Positions 1 through 8,874 of a stretch of DNA of 35,480 bases are shown piece by piece (the first letter of the stretch is position 1; each line of letters starts with the position of its first letter). A program made the translations under genes and the position numbers. The notes below the pieces were generated by a model. The model saw only the letters and a list, made by a program, of their open reading frames with translations, was not told where the DNA came from and ran no database searches. This stretch comes from Chloroflexota bacterium (lineage in GTDB: Bacteria; Chloroflexota; Dehalococcoidia; Lucifugimonadales; UBA3495), in contig JADFPD010000011.1 in NCBI GenBank assembly GCA_022562475.1, positions 1 to 35,480 on the forward strand, in the 5' to 3' direction.

Positions 1-19
1 GCCCACCATCGGCAGGGGA

Positions 20-358
20 ATGATGGACGCATTCGACATGTCCGAGATCGAGGAAGGTCACCGCAAGAACGGGGAGTTGTATCACGAGTTTTTCAAGGCC
101 GAACGCCGTAGCATCGGCCTGTACGCCTGTGAAGCTGGGGCCACAGATCCCCAGGTCCCTCATACCGAGGACGAGATCTACTACATCGTGTCCGGCACGG
201 GAATGATCGAGGTGGCCGGAGAACACCGCCCGGTGAGCGCCGGGTCGGTAATCTACGTGGGCGTCAACGTCGACCACCGCTTCCACTCCATCACAGAAGA
301 CCTCAGTGTGATCGTGGTATTCGCTCCGCCGCGCCGTTCCCTGGCAGTTCAGAGTTAG
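20..358 (+). CDS. Small cupin-domain protein
   Basis: 112 aa; cupin pattern PHTEDEIYYIVSGTGMIEVAG...VSAGSVIYVGVNVDHRFHSI; AGGGGA just upstream of ATG. Confidence 0.85.
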   Translation: MMDAFDMSEIEEGHRKNGELYHEFFKAERRSIGLYACEAGATDPQVPHTEDEIYYIVSGTGMIEVAGEHRPVSAGSVIYVGVNVDHRFHSITEDLSVIVVFAPPRRSLAVQS

Positions 359-369
359 GAGCTGGTTCA

Positions 370-1491
370 ATGTCAGAAGTAGAGATAATGGGAATGATCG
401 GCGTCAACCGGGAGCGGGACTCCTCCCGGGGTGTTACCGTCAGCCTCTTCGGTGGCGGCATCAATCCTGCCGACGAGATTCCCGCCGGTATCGACCCGGA
501 TTACATCGCCGAATTCTCCCAGGCCCACGAGGACAGCGGGTTCGACAAGGTGCTTATCGGGTATTCCTCAGCGACGGCAGAGGGTTTCGGAGTCGCGGGT
601 TACGCCGCGTCACGGACCAAGACGCTGGGTTTTCTCATCGCCCACCGGCCCGGATTCATGGTCCCTACGCTGGCCGCCCGCCAGATAGCGACTCTGGACC
701 AACTGACCAAAGGCCGCATCGCCATGCACATCATCAGCGGCGGTAGCGACGTCGAGCAACGGCGGGATGGCGACTGGATAGACCACGACGCCCGCTACCG
801 GCGGACCGACGAGTACATGGAGGTGTTGCGGCGGGTCTGGACCGAGACTGTCCCCTTCGATTACGACGGTGAGTTCTACCGGTTTGAGCAGAATCTGAGC
901 GAAGTGAGGACCTTCCAAAAACCCCACGTGCCCCTTTACTTCGGCGGAGCATCGGATGTGGCCAAGGAAGTCGGCGCACAACGGGCCGATGTCTACGCAC
1001 TATGGGGGGAACCGCTGGCCTCCATAAAAGAGCAGATAGCGGATATCCGGGCGCGGGCCGCCAGATACAACCGCACCATTCGCTTCAGTGTTTCCGTTAG
1101 GCCCATCCTGGGGGACACCGAAAGTGAAGCGTGGGAACGGGCCAGGGGTATCCTCGAGCGGGTCAAGTCATCGGTGGGAGACACCATCGGACCGGGGAAA
1201 CCGGCCAGGCTGCAATCGGAGGGGTCACGCCGCTTGTTGGACTTCGCGGCCAAGGGCGATATCCACGACAAACGCCTTTGGATGCCCATCGCCGCAACCA
1301 CCGGGGCCGCAGGCAGCACCACCGCCCTGGTGGGCACCGCCGAGCAGGTGGCCGAATCTCTGCTGGCCTACCATCAAGCCGGAGCCGACGCATTCATCAT
1401 CCGGGGCTTTGATCCGATGCAGGACACGATCGACTGGGGGAAAGACCTGATTCCCATGGTGCGTGAGGGAGCGGCGGCGCTCGCTAAGTAG
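370..1491 (+). CDS. LLM-class flavin-dependent oxidoreductase (SsuD/alkanesulfonate monooxygenase-like)
   Basis: 373 aa; GFDKVLIGY, LIAHRPGFMVPTLAARQIATLDQLTKGRIAMHIISGG, DGEFYRFEQ, VPLYFGGAS typical of SsuD-like FMN monooxygenases. Confidence 0.85.
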   Translation: MSEVEIMGMIGVNRERDSSRGVTVSLFGGGINPADEIPAGIDPDYIAEFSQAHEDSGFDKVLIGYSSATAEGFGVAGYAASRTKTLGFLIAHRPGFMVPTLAARQIATLDQLTKGRIAMHIISGGSDVEQRRDGDWIDHDARYRRTDEYMEVLRRVWTETVPFDYDGEFYRFEQNLSEVRTFQKPHVPLYFGGASDVAKEVGAQRADVYALWGEPLASIKEQIADIRARAARYNRTIRFSVSVRPILGDTESEAWERARGILERVKSSVGDTIGPGKPARLQSEGSRRLLDFAAKGDIHDKRLWMPIAATTGAAGSTTALVGTAEQVAESLLAYHQAGADAFIIRGFDPMQDTIDWGKDLIPMVREGAAALAK

Positions 1492-2407
1492 GCTGAAACC
1501 CCTCCAGTTCCAACAACCCCTCCAGAAGGCCGAAGAACCGGGCGGAGTCCACCTGCCGTGCCAGTGTTATCTCGCCCGGCCCACCCGTCTCTGAAGTCTC
1601 CCCCAAAGACTCGTTCTCTTCCAAACTAACGTCCAGGTCTACCTTGGCGACTGTAGTGATCGCCGGTTCCAGTGCGATAGCCAGGGCCAGGGGGTCGTAG
1701 AACTCGAATCTCTGTCTGCTAGGATGCTTCTTAAACCAACCTTGTAGCAGCTCCAATGTCAGTCGGCCGATTGGGTGGTCGGAGCGGAGTCGCATTGCCT
1801 GTTCGCGGCTGATTCCCACCTGACGGCAGGCCGCCAGATCGACCAAGGTCACCGGCAGGCGGCTGGAGAGGACAATCTCGGCGGCCGCCGGGTCACTGTA
1901 GAAATTGAACTCCGCCCGGGGAGTGACGTTGCCCGGAGTGTTCACGGCGCCGCCCATGACCACGATGTTTTTGGCCTGCCCCAAAGCGTCCGGGCGCTCC
2001 CAAATCAGGCGGGCCAAGTTGGTCAGCGGCCCCAAGGCCACCAGCACGACTTCACCCGGCGCCCGGGTCAACCGGTCGTAGAGAAATTGGACTGCTCCCT
2101 CTTTGACCGCCCGCGCTGCCGGCTCGGGTAGGCGGCGGGACAGCCCTCCTGGGCTGTGGACTTGGGGCGCATATTTAAACCTGCCCCGCAACGGACGAGA
2201 TGCCCCCTTGGCCACCGGGATGTCGCTCCGGCCCGCCGCTTGCAGAAGCGCCAAGGCGTTGCGGGTGGTCCGGGCCAGCGGGACGTTGCCACCAACCGTG
2301 GTCAGACCCAAGAGCTCAACCTCCGGCGCGGCAAGGGCCATCAATATGGCCACGGCGTCGTCCACGCCGGGGTCGGTGTCGATGATTAGTTTCGTCGGTT
2401 CGGCCAT
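1484..2407 (-). CDS. Inosine/uridine-preferring nucleoside hydrolase family protein
   Basis: 307 aa; N-terminal IIDTDPGVDDAVAILMAL Ca-binding motif; VALGPLTNLA; VVMGGAV; AEFNFYSDPAAA. Confidence 0.9.
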   Translation of the reverse strand: MAEPTKLIIDTDPGVDDAVAILMALAAPEVELLGLTTVGGNVPLARTTRNALALLQAAGRSDIPVAKGASRPLRGRFKYAPQVHSPGGLSRRLPEPAARAVKEGAVQFLYDRLTRAPGEVVLVALGPLTNLARLIWERPDALGQAKNIVVMGGAVNTPGNVTPRAEFNFYSDPAAAEIVLSSRLPVTLVDLAACRQVGISREQAMRLRSDHPIGRLTLELLQGWFKKHPSRQRFEFYDPLALAIALEPAITTVAKVDLDVSLEENESLGETSETGGPGEITLARQVDSARFFGLLEGLLELEGFQPT

Positions 2408-2437
2408 CGGTTTATTGGATGCGCCCGATCGGTGAAG

Positions 2438-3418
2438 CTAAAATGGGGACGGGTCTTTGTAGAGATACGCCGAGTTGGCAAAGGCGGTTAGGGATTCCAA
2501 GGCCGTGTGCCAGAAGCGGTATCCGGTGGCCTTGTGGAGCTTGCCGGTGCTCATCACGATCGGCCAGCGGACCTGGTCAAGGCCGTTGCTGGACGCCTCC
2601 CGTTGTAAACGAAGCCCCCAGCACAACCGGACCAGGGGATAAGCCACGAACGGCGGCAGGTTGATCAACTTGCTCTTGATGATCTTGGCCATCTCACGGT
2701 AATGGACCACCCCGTCGCCGGCAACGTTGAATGTCCCAGGGATCTCTTGTTGAATCATGATGGCGATGACCCGGGCCAGGTCGTCGTCATAGACGAATTG
2801 CATGGGCGGGTCGTAGTCCAGCACGCCGAGAAGCCAGGGGCGAAAGAAGGACCGAGTTGCCCAGGTGTCGGCGCCGTGGCCCAACACCGTGCACGACCTT
2901 AGCACCGTAATCTTGACCTCTTCTTGGGCCTGGGCGAACTCCTCGAGGAGCAGCTCGCACTGGTGCTTGTCGTAGGCGTAGGGAAAATCGAGGGACGGCC
3001 GCATCGGCGCGTCGTCGGAGATGGGGACCGGGTTGTCGCTGTGCGCGCCATATACCGTGTGAGAACTGAGGTAGATCAGGTGAGTGACTCGTGCACTGGC
3101 GCACGAGGCCATCACTGACCGCAAGGTTTCCAAGTTCTCCTCATGTATGGCGGCCACCTCGCGGCGGTTGGCCCCACGGCGTGCGTTGAATGCCAGATGC
3201 ACCAATGTGGTGGCGCCCTGGTCGTTCAATTCGTCTTCGATGGGCTCCGAGACGTTTTTGCGGTAGAAGGCGATGTTATGGACGGGCAGGGGCAGCGGAT
3301 TAACGTCAAATGCCACCAATTTCCGTAGGCCGGATTCCTGTTCCAGCCGCGCCAGAAGCTTGGTGCCAACGTAACCGGAAGCTCCGGTGACCGCTACTAC
3401 CTTTCCCTGTTGGGCCAT
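2438..3418 (-). CDS. NAD-dependent epimerase/dehydratase (extended SDR)
   Basis: 326 aa; VTGASGYVGTKL Rossmann motif; YAYDKHQCE (YxxxK). Confidence 0.85.
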   Translation of the reverse strand: MAQQGKVVAVTGASGYVGTKLLARLEQESGLRKLVAFDVNPLPLPVHNIAFYRKNVSEPIEDELNDQGATTLVHLAFNARRGANRREVAAIHEENLETLRSVMASCASARVTHLIYLSSHTVYGAHSDNPVPISDDAPMRPSLDFPYAYDKHQCELLLEEFAQAQEEVKITVLRSCTVLGHGADTWATRSFFRPWLLGVLDYDPPMQFVYDDDLARVIAIMIQQEIPGTFNVAGDGVVHYREMAKIIKSKLINLPPFVAYPLVRLCWGLRLQREASSNGLDQVRWPIVMSTGKLHKATGYRFWHTALESLTAFANSAYLYKDPSPF

Positions 3419-3494
3419 CCTATCCTGCCGTCTAATCAGGTGAACAATCGATCGAAAGAAAATTGTTGTTTAGACAAAAGGTCTCAGGTAGAGG

Positions 3495-4403
3495 TTACCG
3501 GAGGGGGGAAGGGAGGGGCAACATACTGCCCAGCCAGGTCTTAGCCGTTATGCCGATCTTTTCGGCCTTGCTCAGGGACACCCTGGACTCCAAGACATCG
3601 TAGTCCGACGCCTCGATCCGGTCTAATACCTTGGAGTAGAGCGCTCCTAATACGGCGGGGCAGGCGCGGGACCGCCGCGAGAGATAGGGCAACAGCTTGA
3701 AGCCGCGGTCGAAATATTCTCGGGCCCTTTGCGATTGGAACCTCATGAGGTCCTGAAACGCCTCGTTTCGGACCCCCATTCTCAGGTCCTCTTCCGAATA
3801 CCCGAATCGGGCCATCTCGTCCTGAGGTAGATACACCCGTCCCATATCGAAGTCTTCCCGTACGTCCCGGATGATGTTGGTCAACTGCATGGCCAATCCC
3901 AGGTCAACGGCGTATTCTTTGGCATCGTCGTCCTCGTAGCCGAAGATCTGAAGACAGATCAAGCCCACCACCGAGGCCACCCGGTAGCAGTAAATTTTAA
4001 GTTCCTCGAAGTTCTGGAACCGGTCCTTGACCAGGTCGCTTTCCACGCCCAGGATGACCTCTTTGAAGTAGTCCTTGGGGATATCGTAGTTGCGTGCGAC
4101 ATCCGCCAACGCCACATAGACCGGGCCGGTGGCGCCCCCTGAATAGGAGCTATCGAGGTCAGTCTGAAGCTCGGCCAAAGCCTTTAATTTGGCGTCGTGA
4201 GAGGTTTCCTCATCAACCGAATCATCGCAGTGGCGGCAGAAGGCATAGGCTGCGTAGATGGCCCGGCGCTTGGCGGCGGGGAGGGTCAAAAAAGCATAGT
4301 AAAAGTTCTTGGCTTCCCGGCGGGTGATGGTCCGGCAGGCCTCGTACGCCGATTCCAAGTCCAATGCCAAATTCGGCTCAGGTTCAGTGGTGGGAGGCTG
4401 CAT
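3495..4403 (-). CDS. Squalene/phytoene synthase family protein (HpnD-like)
   Basis: 302 aa; AYAFCRHCDDSVDE and LTNIIRDVREDFDMGRVYLPQDEM aspartate-rich motifs; located in hopanoid cluster. Confidence 0.85.
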   Translation of the reverse strand: MQPPTTEPEPNLALDLESAYEACRTITRREAKNFYYAFLTLPAAKRRAIYAAYAFCRHCDDSVDEETSHDAKLKALAELQTDLDSSYSGGATGPVYVALADVARNYDIPKDYFKEVILGVESDLVKDRFQNFEELKIYCYRVASVVGLICLQIFGYEDDDAKEYAVDLGLAMQLTNIIRDVREDFDMGRVYLPQDEMARFGYSEEDLRMGVRNEAFQDLMRFQSQRAREYFDRGFKLLPYLSRRSRACPAVLGALYSKVLDRIEASDYDVLESRVSLSKAEKIGITAKTWLGSMLPLPSPLR

Positions 4404-4463
4404 AGGACCTACTGGAGGATACCGGGTGACGGGGAATGGCCGATATGTTTGGCCCGTTGAATA

Positions 4464-4493
4464 ATTATATTACAGAAAAGAGCTGGTCTTGAA
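4464..4493 (-). promoter_or_regulatory. Candidate promoter for the squalene synthase-like gene (perfect TATAAT -10, weak -35)
   Basis: Minus strand reads TTCAAG - 18 nt - TATAAT (-10 at 4469-4464) about 60 nt upstream of the ATG at 4403. Confidence 0.4.
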
Positions 4494-4513
4494 TGCACCG
4501 GCAGATGGGACCT

Positions 4514-4547
4514 GGCCCAGACCGGGGGGTACGCTTTGGTCTGGGCC
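4514..4547 (-). terminator. Candidate transcription terminator/attenuator hairpin downstream of yjbQ
   Basis: Perfect 10-bp inverted repeat GGCCCAGACC (4514-4523) / GGTCTGGGCC (4538-4547), 14-nt loop; no clear U-tract. Confidence 0.4.
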
Positions 4548-4573
4548 GGAGTGACCTACCGTGATAGGCGAGG

Positions 4574-5017
4574 TTATTCGCCGACTACCTGGACCATGAC
4601 TTCACGATTGCGAGCATGGTCCAACTCGATGAAGAAGACGCTCTGGTAGGTCCCAAATTGCATCTCGCCGTTGATCACCGGCACGGTCTCGCTCGTGCCC
4701 AGTAGCAGGTGCTGTAGATGGGCGTGGCCGTTGGGCGATTCGTCGTCGTTCATATTTACGGTGCGAATCTCAAAGTTGTTGTGTTGGTAGCCGTTCTCCC
4801 GGGGAGACATCCTTTCTAGAAATTCCTTCATGTCTTCCAGCAACAACGGCTCATTCTCGTTGATCTTGACCGCCGCGGTAGTGTGCTTGGAATACACGAC
4901 GGCGAACCCGTTGGTGATCTGCGATTCAGCGACACACTGGGCCACCCAATCTGTGATGTCGATGAACTCCGGCGCACACTTGGTCTTTAACCGCTTGCAA
5001 AAGGACCTGGTTTTCAT
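4574..5017 (-). CDS. yjbQ: YjbQ/UPF0047 family protein
   Basis: 147 aa; SKHTTAAVKINENEPLLLEDM and NGHAHLQHLLLGTSETVPVINGEMQFGTYQSVFFIELDHARNREV are family signatures. Confidence 0.92.
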   Translation of the reverse strand: MKTRSFCKRLKTKCAPEFIDITDWVAQCVAESQITNGFAVVYSKHTTAAVKINENEPLLLEDMKEFLERMSPRENGYQHNNFEIRTVNMNDDESPNGHAHLQHLLLGTSETVPVINGEMQFGTYQSVFFIELDHARNREVMVQVVGE

Positions 5018-5096
5018 CTTGGAGACCCCCTAATTTGTTAGCCCCATGCTACTTTTTGCTTTCGTCCTTGCCGCCTGAGATATTGTCCCTTACTTG

Positions 5097-7097
5097 CTAC
5101 CGGCCGGAAATGGCCTGGAAATATCTTCCCAGAGCCAGCAACGGCCAGTAGTTGCGGTACAGGTGGTAATTGATCATAAATCCGGCCGGCATATCCAAGC
5201 CTTGGTAATTGGTTTCTCCATGATCCGGCAACGCCTTCAGGCGCTCGCCTACCCCGTAGCCGGGAAATCCGGTGCCGGTGAAGTACGGCTCATCCCACGC
5301 GCCGTCTTCCTGTTGAGTTTCGGCCAGGTATGCCAAGCCCCGCTGGGTGGCCTCGCATCCATGCTCCCCGGCCGCCACCAGTCCAAGCAAGGCCCAGGCG
5401 GTCTGAGACGCGGTGCTGGGCCCAACGCCGCGGAGGGTTGGGTCCACGTATGAACCGCAGCTCTCGCCCCACCCACCGTCTTTGTTCTGGTGGGCAACCA
5501 GCCAATCAACCGCCCGGCGGACGTACGGCTGAGACATGTCTTCGCCGATGGCTTCCATCGCCGGCAGGACCGCTCCGGCGCCGTAGACGTAATTCACGCC
5601 CCAACGCCCGAACCAGGAACCGTCTTCTTCCTGCTCGCTGACGATGTAGCCGTATCCACGATTGACTGCCGGGTGTTCCTTGGTGTAACCCAAGCGTCCG
5701 TACATCTCCAGCAGATGGGCCGTCACATCGACGCTGGGCGGGTCCAGGGTCTCGCCAAAATCCGAGAACGGTATCTTGGTCAGGTATTTCTTGTTGTTGT
5801 CCTTGTCAAAGGCGGCCCAGCCGCCGTTCTTGGACTGCATACCGGCCATCCACTCCACACCCCTATGGATAGAATCGGCCCGGCGTGGTTCCTCGGCATC
5901 CGGCAGCCGGACTTGGTCGAGGGCCATCACGACGATGGACGCGTCATCGATGTCCGGGTAGATCAGGTTATCGAACTCGAATGACCATCCGCCGGGTCGG
6001 AGGTCTTTGGCCCGGACCTGCCAGTCGCCGCCGGCGAATATCTGCTTGTCCATCAGCCACCGGGCGGACGACTGGACCATGGGGTCGTCAGGGGCCACGC
6101 CCGATTCCAGCAGGGCTAATTGGGCGATGCCGGTGTCCCATACAGGGGAGATACAAGCCTGAAGGCTGCACTTGTCATCGTCTTCCAAGGCGAACCCTTC
6201 GAAGCCCTGGAATCCCCTTTTAACCGCCTCATGCTCCGGCCCATAGCCCATGATATGGAGGGCGATCAGAGAGTATACCCAGGGGGGCTGGATCCCGGCC
6301 CAGGAGCCATCGGCTTCCTGGTGCTCCAAGACCCATTGAATGGTCTTGCGCTCGGCACGGCCTCTGAGAGGGTGCACCGGCAACTTTTGGTAGAGTCCGA
6401 CCAGTTTGTCGGTCCAGTAGAGGGCCTTGGCCCAGCCGAATCCTCCCTTGGGTTTGGGCAAGGTGTAGTCGGTGCCTTCCCGTCCGCCGGGATAGAGTTC
6501 GTCGATGCTGGCCGACTCGGGCACCGGACAGTATGGCTGGTGGGTCAGGATGATCAGCATGGGGACCACGGTGGCGCGGGCCCAACTGGCGAATTCATAG
6601 ATGTTAAAGGGCGCCCAAGACGGTAGAAAAATCATCTCGGGGGGCATATTAGGCGTGCCTTTCCAGTCCCATTGGCCGAACAGCGCCAACCAGATCTTGG
6701 TGAACACCCGGACCTTGGGCATCCCGCCCTTGGACAAGATGAACTCACGGGCCCTTTGTAGAGGCTCTTCGTCCGGCGAATGACCCGCCAGTTTGAGGGC
6801 GAAGTAACACTCGACCGATGTGCTGACGTCGCCGGGAGCATCGTAGTACTGGGCCCATGAACCGTCGGTCCGCTGTTTGCTCAAGATGTAATTGCAGACC
6901 TTGCTCCATCGATCTTGGTCATGGCGGCCGGTGAAATGGCACAGCATCAGATACTCGGCTTCCATCGTGGGGTTGGATTCCAGTTCACCCCACCAGTAAC
7001 CTTCGGGATACTGGGTCCGGCGGAAATAGTCTTGGGACCGCCGCACCGCCTGCCCTGCCGCCTGATCGACCGGTGTATGTTTCTGTTGCGCCACCAT
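5097..7097 (-). CDS. shc: Squalene-hopene cyclase
   Basis: Start reassigned from 7163 to ATG at 7097 (2 nt after the hpnA stop); DXDD protonation motif (PDIDDASIV), multiple QW repeats (QxxDGSW, QNKDGGWG, QEDGAW). Confidence 0.96.
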   Translation of the reverse strand: MVAQQKHTPVDQAAGQAVRRSQDYFRRTQYPEGYWWGELESNPTMEAEYLMLCHFTGRHDQDRWSKVCNYILSKQRTDGSWAQYYDAPGDVSTSVECYFALKLAGHSPDEEPLQRAREFILSKGGMPKVRVFTKIWLALFGQWDWKGTPNMPPEMIFLPSWAPFNIYEFASWARATVVPMLIILTHQPYCPVPESASIDELYPGGREGTDYTLPKPKGGFGWAKALYWTDKLVGLYQKLPVHPLRGRAERKTIQWVLEHQEADGSWAGIQPPWVYSLIALHIMGYGPEHEAVKRGFQGFEGFALEDDDKCSLQACISPVWDTGIAQLALLESGVAPDDPMVQSSARWLMDKQIFAGGDWQVRAKDLRPGGWSFEFDNLIYPDIDDASIVVMALDQVRLPDAEEPRRADSIHRGVEWMAGMQSKNGGWAAFDKDNNKKYLTKIPFSDFGETLDPPSVDVTAHLLEMYGRLGYTKEHPAVNRGYGYIVSEQEEDGSWFGRWGVNYVYGAGAVLPAMEAIGEDMSQPYVRRAVDWLVAHQNKDGGWGESCGSYVDPTLRGVGPSTASQTAWALLGLVAAGEHGCEATQRGLAYLAETQQEDGAWDEPYFTGTGFPGYGVGERLKALPDHGETNYQGLDMPAGFMINYHLYRNYWPLLALGRYFQAISGR

Positions 7098-7099
7098 CT

Positions 7100-8119
7100 C
7101 TAATTTGCTTTGCTCCGGATGATCTGGCGGTCTCCAGCCACATATCCGTGGGCGGCGAACCAATCGGCCGCCTTTTTCAATGCGGCTTCGATGGGCCGCT
7201 GGGGTTGCCCCAACTCTCTGACCGCCTTTTCGCAGTTGACGTAGGCCGGTGTCTTGGACGCCAACACCCCTTCGACTGGAATGGCCGGTTCCCGGCGAAG
7301 GAGAGTTCCCTCGACGAACCGGTCGGCATAGCCAACGCCCACCACCAGCCAGTAGGGCGCCCTTATACGGGGCGCCGGCAGGCCGGTCAGGTTGCTCAAT
7401 ATGTCGAATATTTCCTTCAAACTCACGTTCCGGTTGCCCAAGATATACCGTTCTCCGGACTTGCCCTTCTCCAAGGCCAAGATGTGGCCTTCAACCACAT
7501 CGGCCACGTCCACTAGATTCATTCCCGTCTTCAAATAGGCCGGCACCCGCCGGCGTAGAAAGTCCAATACCATCTTCCCCGTTGGCGTGGGTTTAACGTC
7601 CCACGGCCCTACCGGAGCGGTGGGATTCACCACCACCAGGGGCATACCCGCCGCGGCCAGCGCCAGTGCCTCCTGCTCCGCCTGGTATTTGGACCTCTTG
7701 TAATGGCCGTGGAGCGATTTGGGGTTGAGGTAGGTGTCCTCATCTCCGAGCCCCTGTTTGGGGAGCCCGACGGTCCCGACCGTGCTGGTGTAGACCGTAC
7801 GGGAGACCCCCGCCTGCCGCGCGGCTTCTAACACGTTCAATGTGCCCGCCACGTTGGTCCGCGTAACCGCTGTGGGGTCCCTGGACCAGAAAGTGTAGGC
7901 GGCGGCCACGTGGAATACTGCCTCACAGCCCTGGACGGCCCGGTCCACCGACTGCCGGTCCAGGATGTCGCCTTCCATGGGGACGATTCCGGTGTCTTCT
8001 ATTGTTAATCGGTTGCTTCCCGGGCGCACCAGCGCCCGGACATCGTCACCTCGCCGCCACAGCTCGCGGGCCAGGTTTCCGCCGATGAACCCGGTGGCGC
8101 CGGTGACAAGTACCTTCAT
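7100..8119 (-). CDS. hpnA: Hopanoid-associated sugar epimerase (HpnA-like SDR)
   Basis: 339 aa; MKVLVTGATGFIGGNLAREL; HVAAAYTFWSRDP; NPTAPVGPWDVKPTPTG typical of HpnA; adjacent to shc. Confidence 0.85.
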   Translation of the reverse strand: MKVLVTGATGFIGGNLARELWRRGDDVRALVRPGSNRLTIEDTGIVPMEGDILDRQSVDRAVQGCEAVFHVAAAYTFWSRDPTAVTRTNVAGTLNVLEAARQAGVSRTVYTSTVGTVGLPKQGLGDEDTYLNPKSLHGHYKRSKYQAEQEALALAAAGMPLVVVNPTAPVGPWDVKPTPTGKMVLDFLRRRVPAYLKTGMNLVDVADVVEGHILALEKGKSGERYILGNRNVSLKEIFDILSNLTGLPAPRIRAPYWLVVGVGYADRFVEGTLLRREPAIPVEGVLASKTPAYVNCEKAVRELGQPQRPIEAALKKAADWFAAHGYVAGDRQIIRSKAN

Positions 8120-8127
8120 TTTTTAAC

Positions 8128-8856
8128 CTAGCCGGCGCCGATAATTCCAGTCGCCTTCAGGTATGAAACCCCAAAGTTTGTCAGGACCGCCTGGCACAGT
8201 TGCAACTGGCTCTTCAGGCGCAGCACGGTGGGGATCCGCCAGGGCATGAGCAGAACATTGGTCAACACTTTGTATCGCGATTTGGCCAGCCCCGGCAGAT
8301 AGCCGGGGAGGCGTTGGCTTGCCGTGTCCAAAACCACCCGGACCGACAAGAAAGGGACGCCCGCATTCTGGGCCGCCTCTGCCGCCCGGTAGTCTTCCAT
8401 GTTGACGCTAGACGTCTGATACCGGGCCCGAAGCTCCTCACGTTCTTGGGGCCCCGCAACCAGATGGTCAACGGTCAACGACCCGCCATTAAAGATGGGG
8501 ACTGAAAGATCGAGGGCCGCCTGTTGCGCGGATTGAAGCATCACGGCGTCGGGCTTGATCGCCTGTCCCGCGCCTTTGACTGCTCCGTCTTGTAGGGCGT
8601 AACGGTCCGCCAGCAGCAGGTCTCCGGTCTCCAGTTCGGGGTCCACGCCTCCGGCGACTCCAATGACCAACACCCCATCCACATTGGAACGCCGGTTTTC
8701 CAGCAATGCCGCCATCGAAGCGCCCGCCCGTTCGGGCCCAACACCCAATACCTGAAACTCCACCTGGGGGTGGACCCCGGTGGCGTCTTCGATGTCGAGC
8801 AATTCACGGCGAAGGCCGTTTAATTCTTGCTCCATGCTGGCAGCCACGATCAACAA
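8128..8856 (-). CDS. hpnG: Nucleoside phosphorylase-like protein, HpnG-like (adenosylhopane phosphorylase)
   Basis: 242 aa; VIGVAGGVDPELETGDLLLADR; SSVNMEDYRAAEAAQ; adjacent to hpnH. Confidence 0.85.
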   Translation of the reverse strand: MLIVAASMEQELNGLRRELLDIEDATGVHPQVEFQVLGVGPERAGASMAALLENRRSNVDGVLVIGVAGGVDPELETGDLLLADRYALQDGAVKGAGQAIKPDAVMLQSAQQAALDLSVPIFNGGSLTVDHLVAGPQEREELRARYQTSSVNMEDYRAAEAAQNAGVPFLSVRVVLDTASQRLPGYLPGLAKSRYKVLTNVLLMPWRIPTVLRLKSQLQLCQAVLTNFGVSYLKATGIIGAG

Positions 8857-8874
8857 ATTTCCTTACTCTTGGAC

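Noticed and set aside
6120-6626. 168-aa plus-strand ORF antisense to squalene-hopene cyclase (and similar ORFs at 5490-5984, 24857-25477 and 9250-9789)
   Set aside because: Same shadow-ORF pattern; no start context or motif support.
5097-7163. Annotated upstream start of squalene-hopene cyclase at 7163
   Set aside because: Would overlap hpnA by 64 bp; the ATG at 7097, two bases after the hpnA stop, gives a more typical N-terminus.
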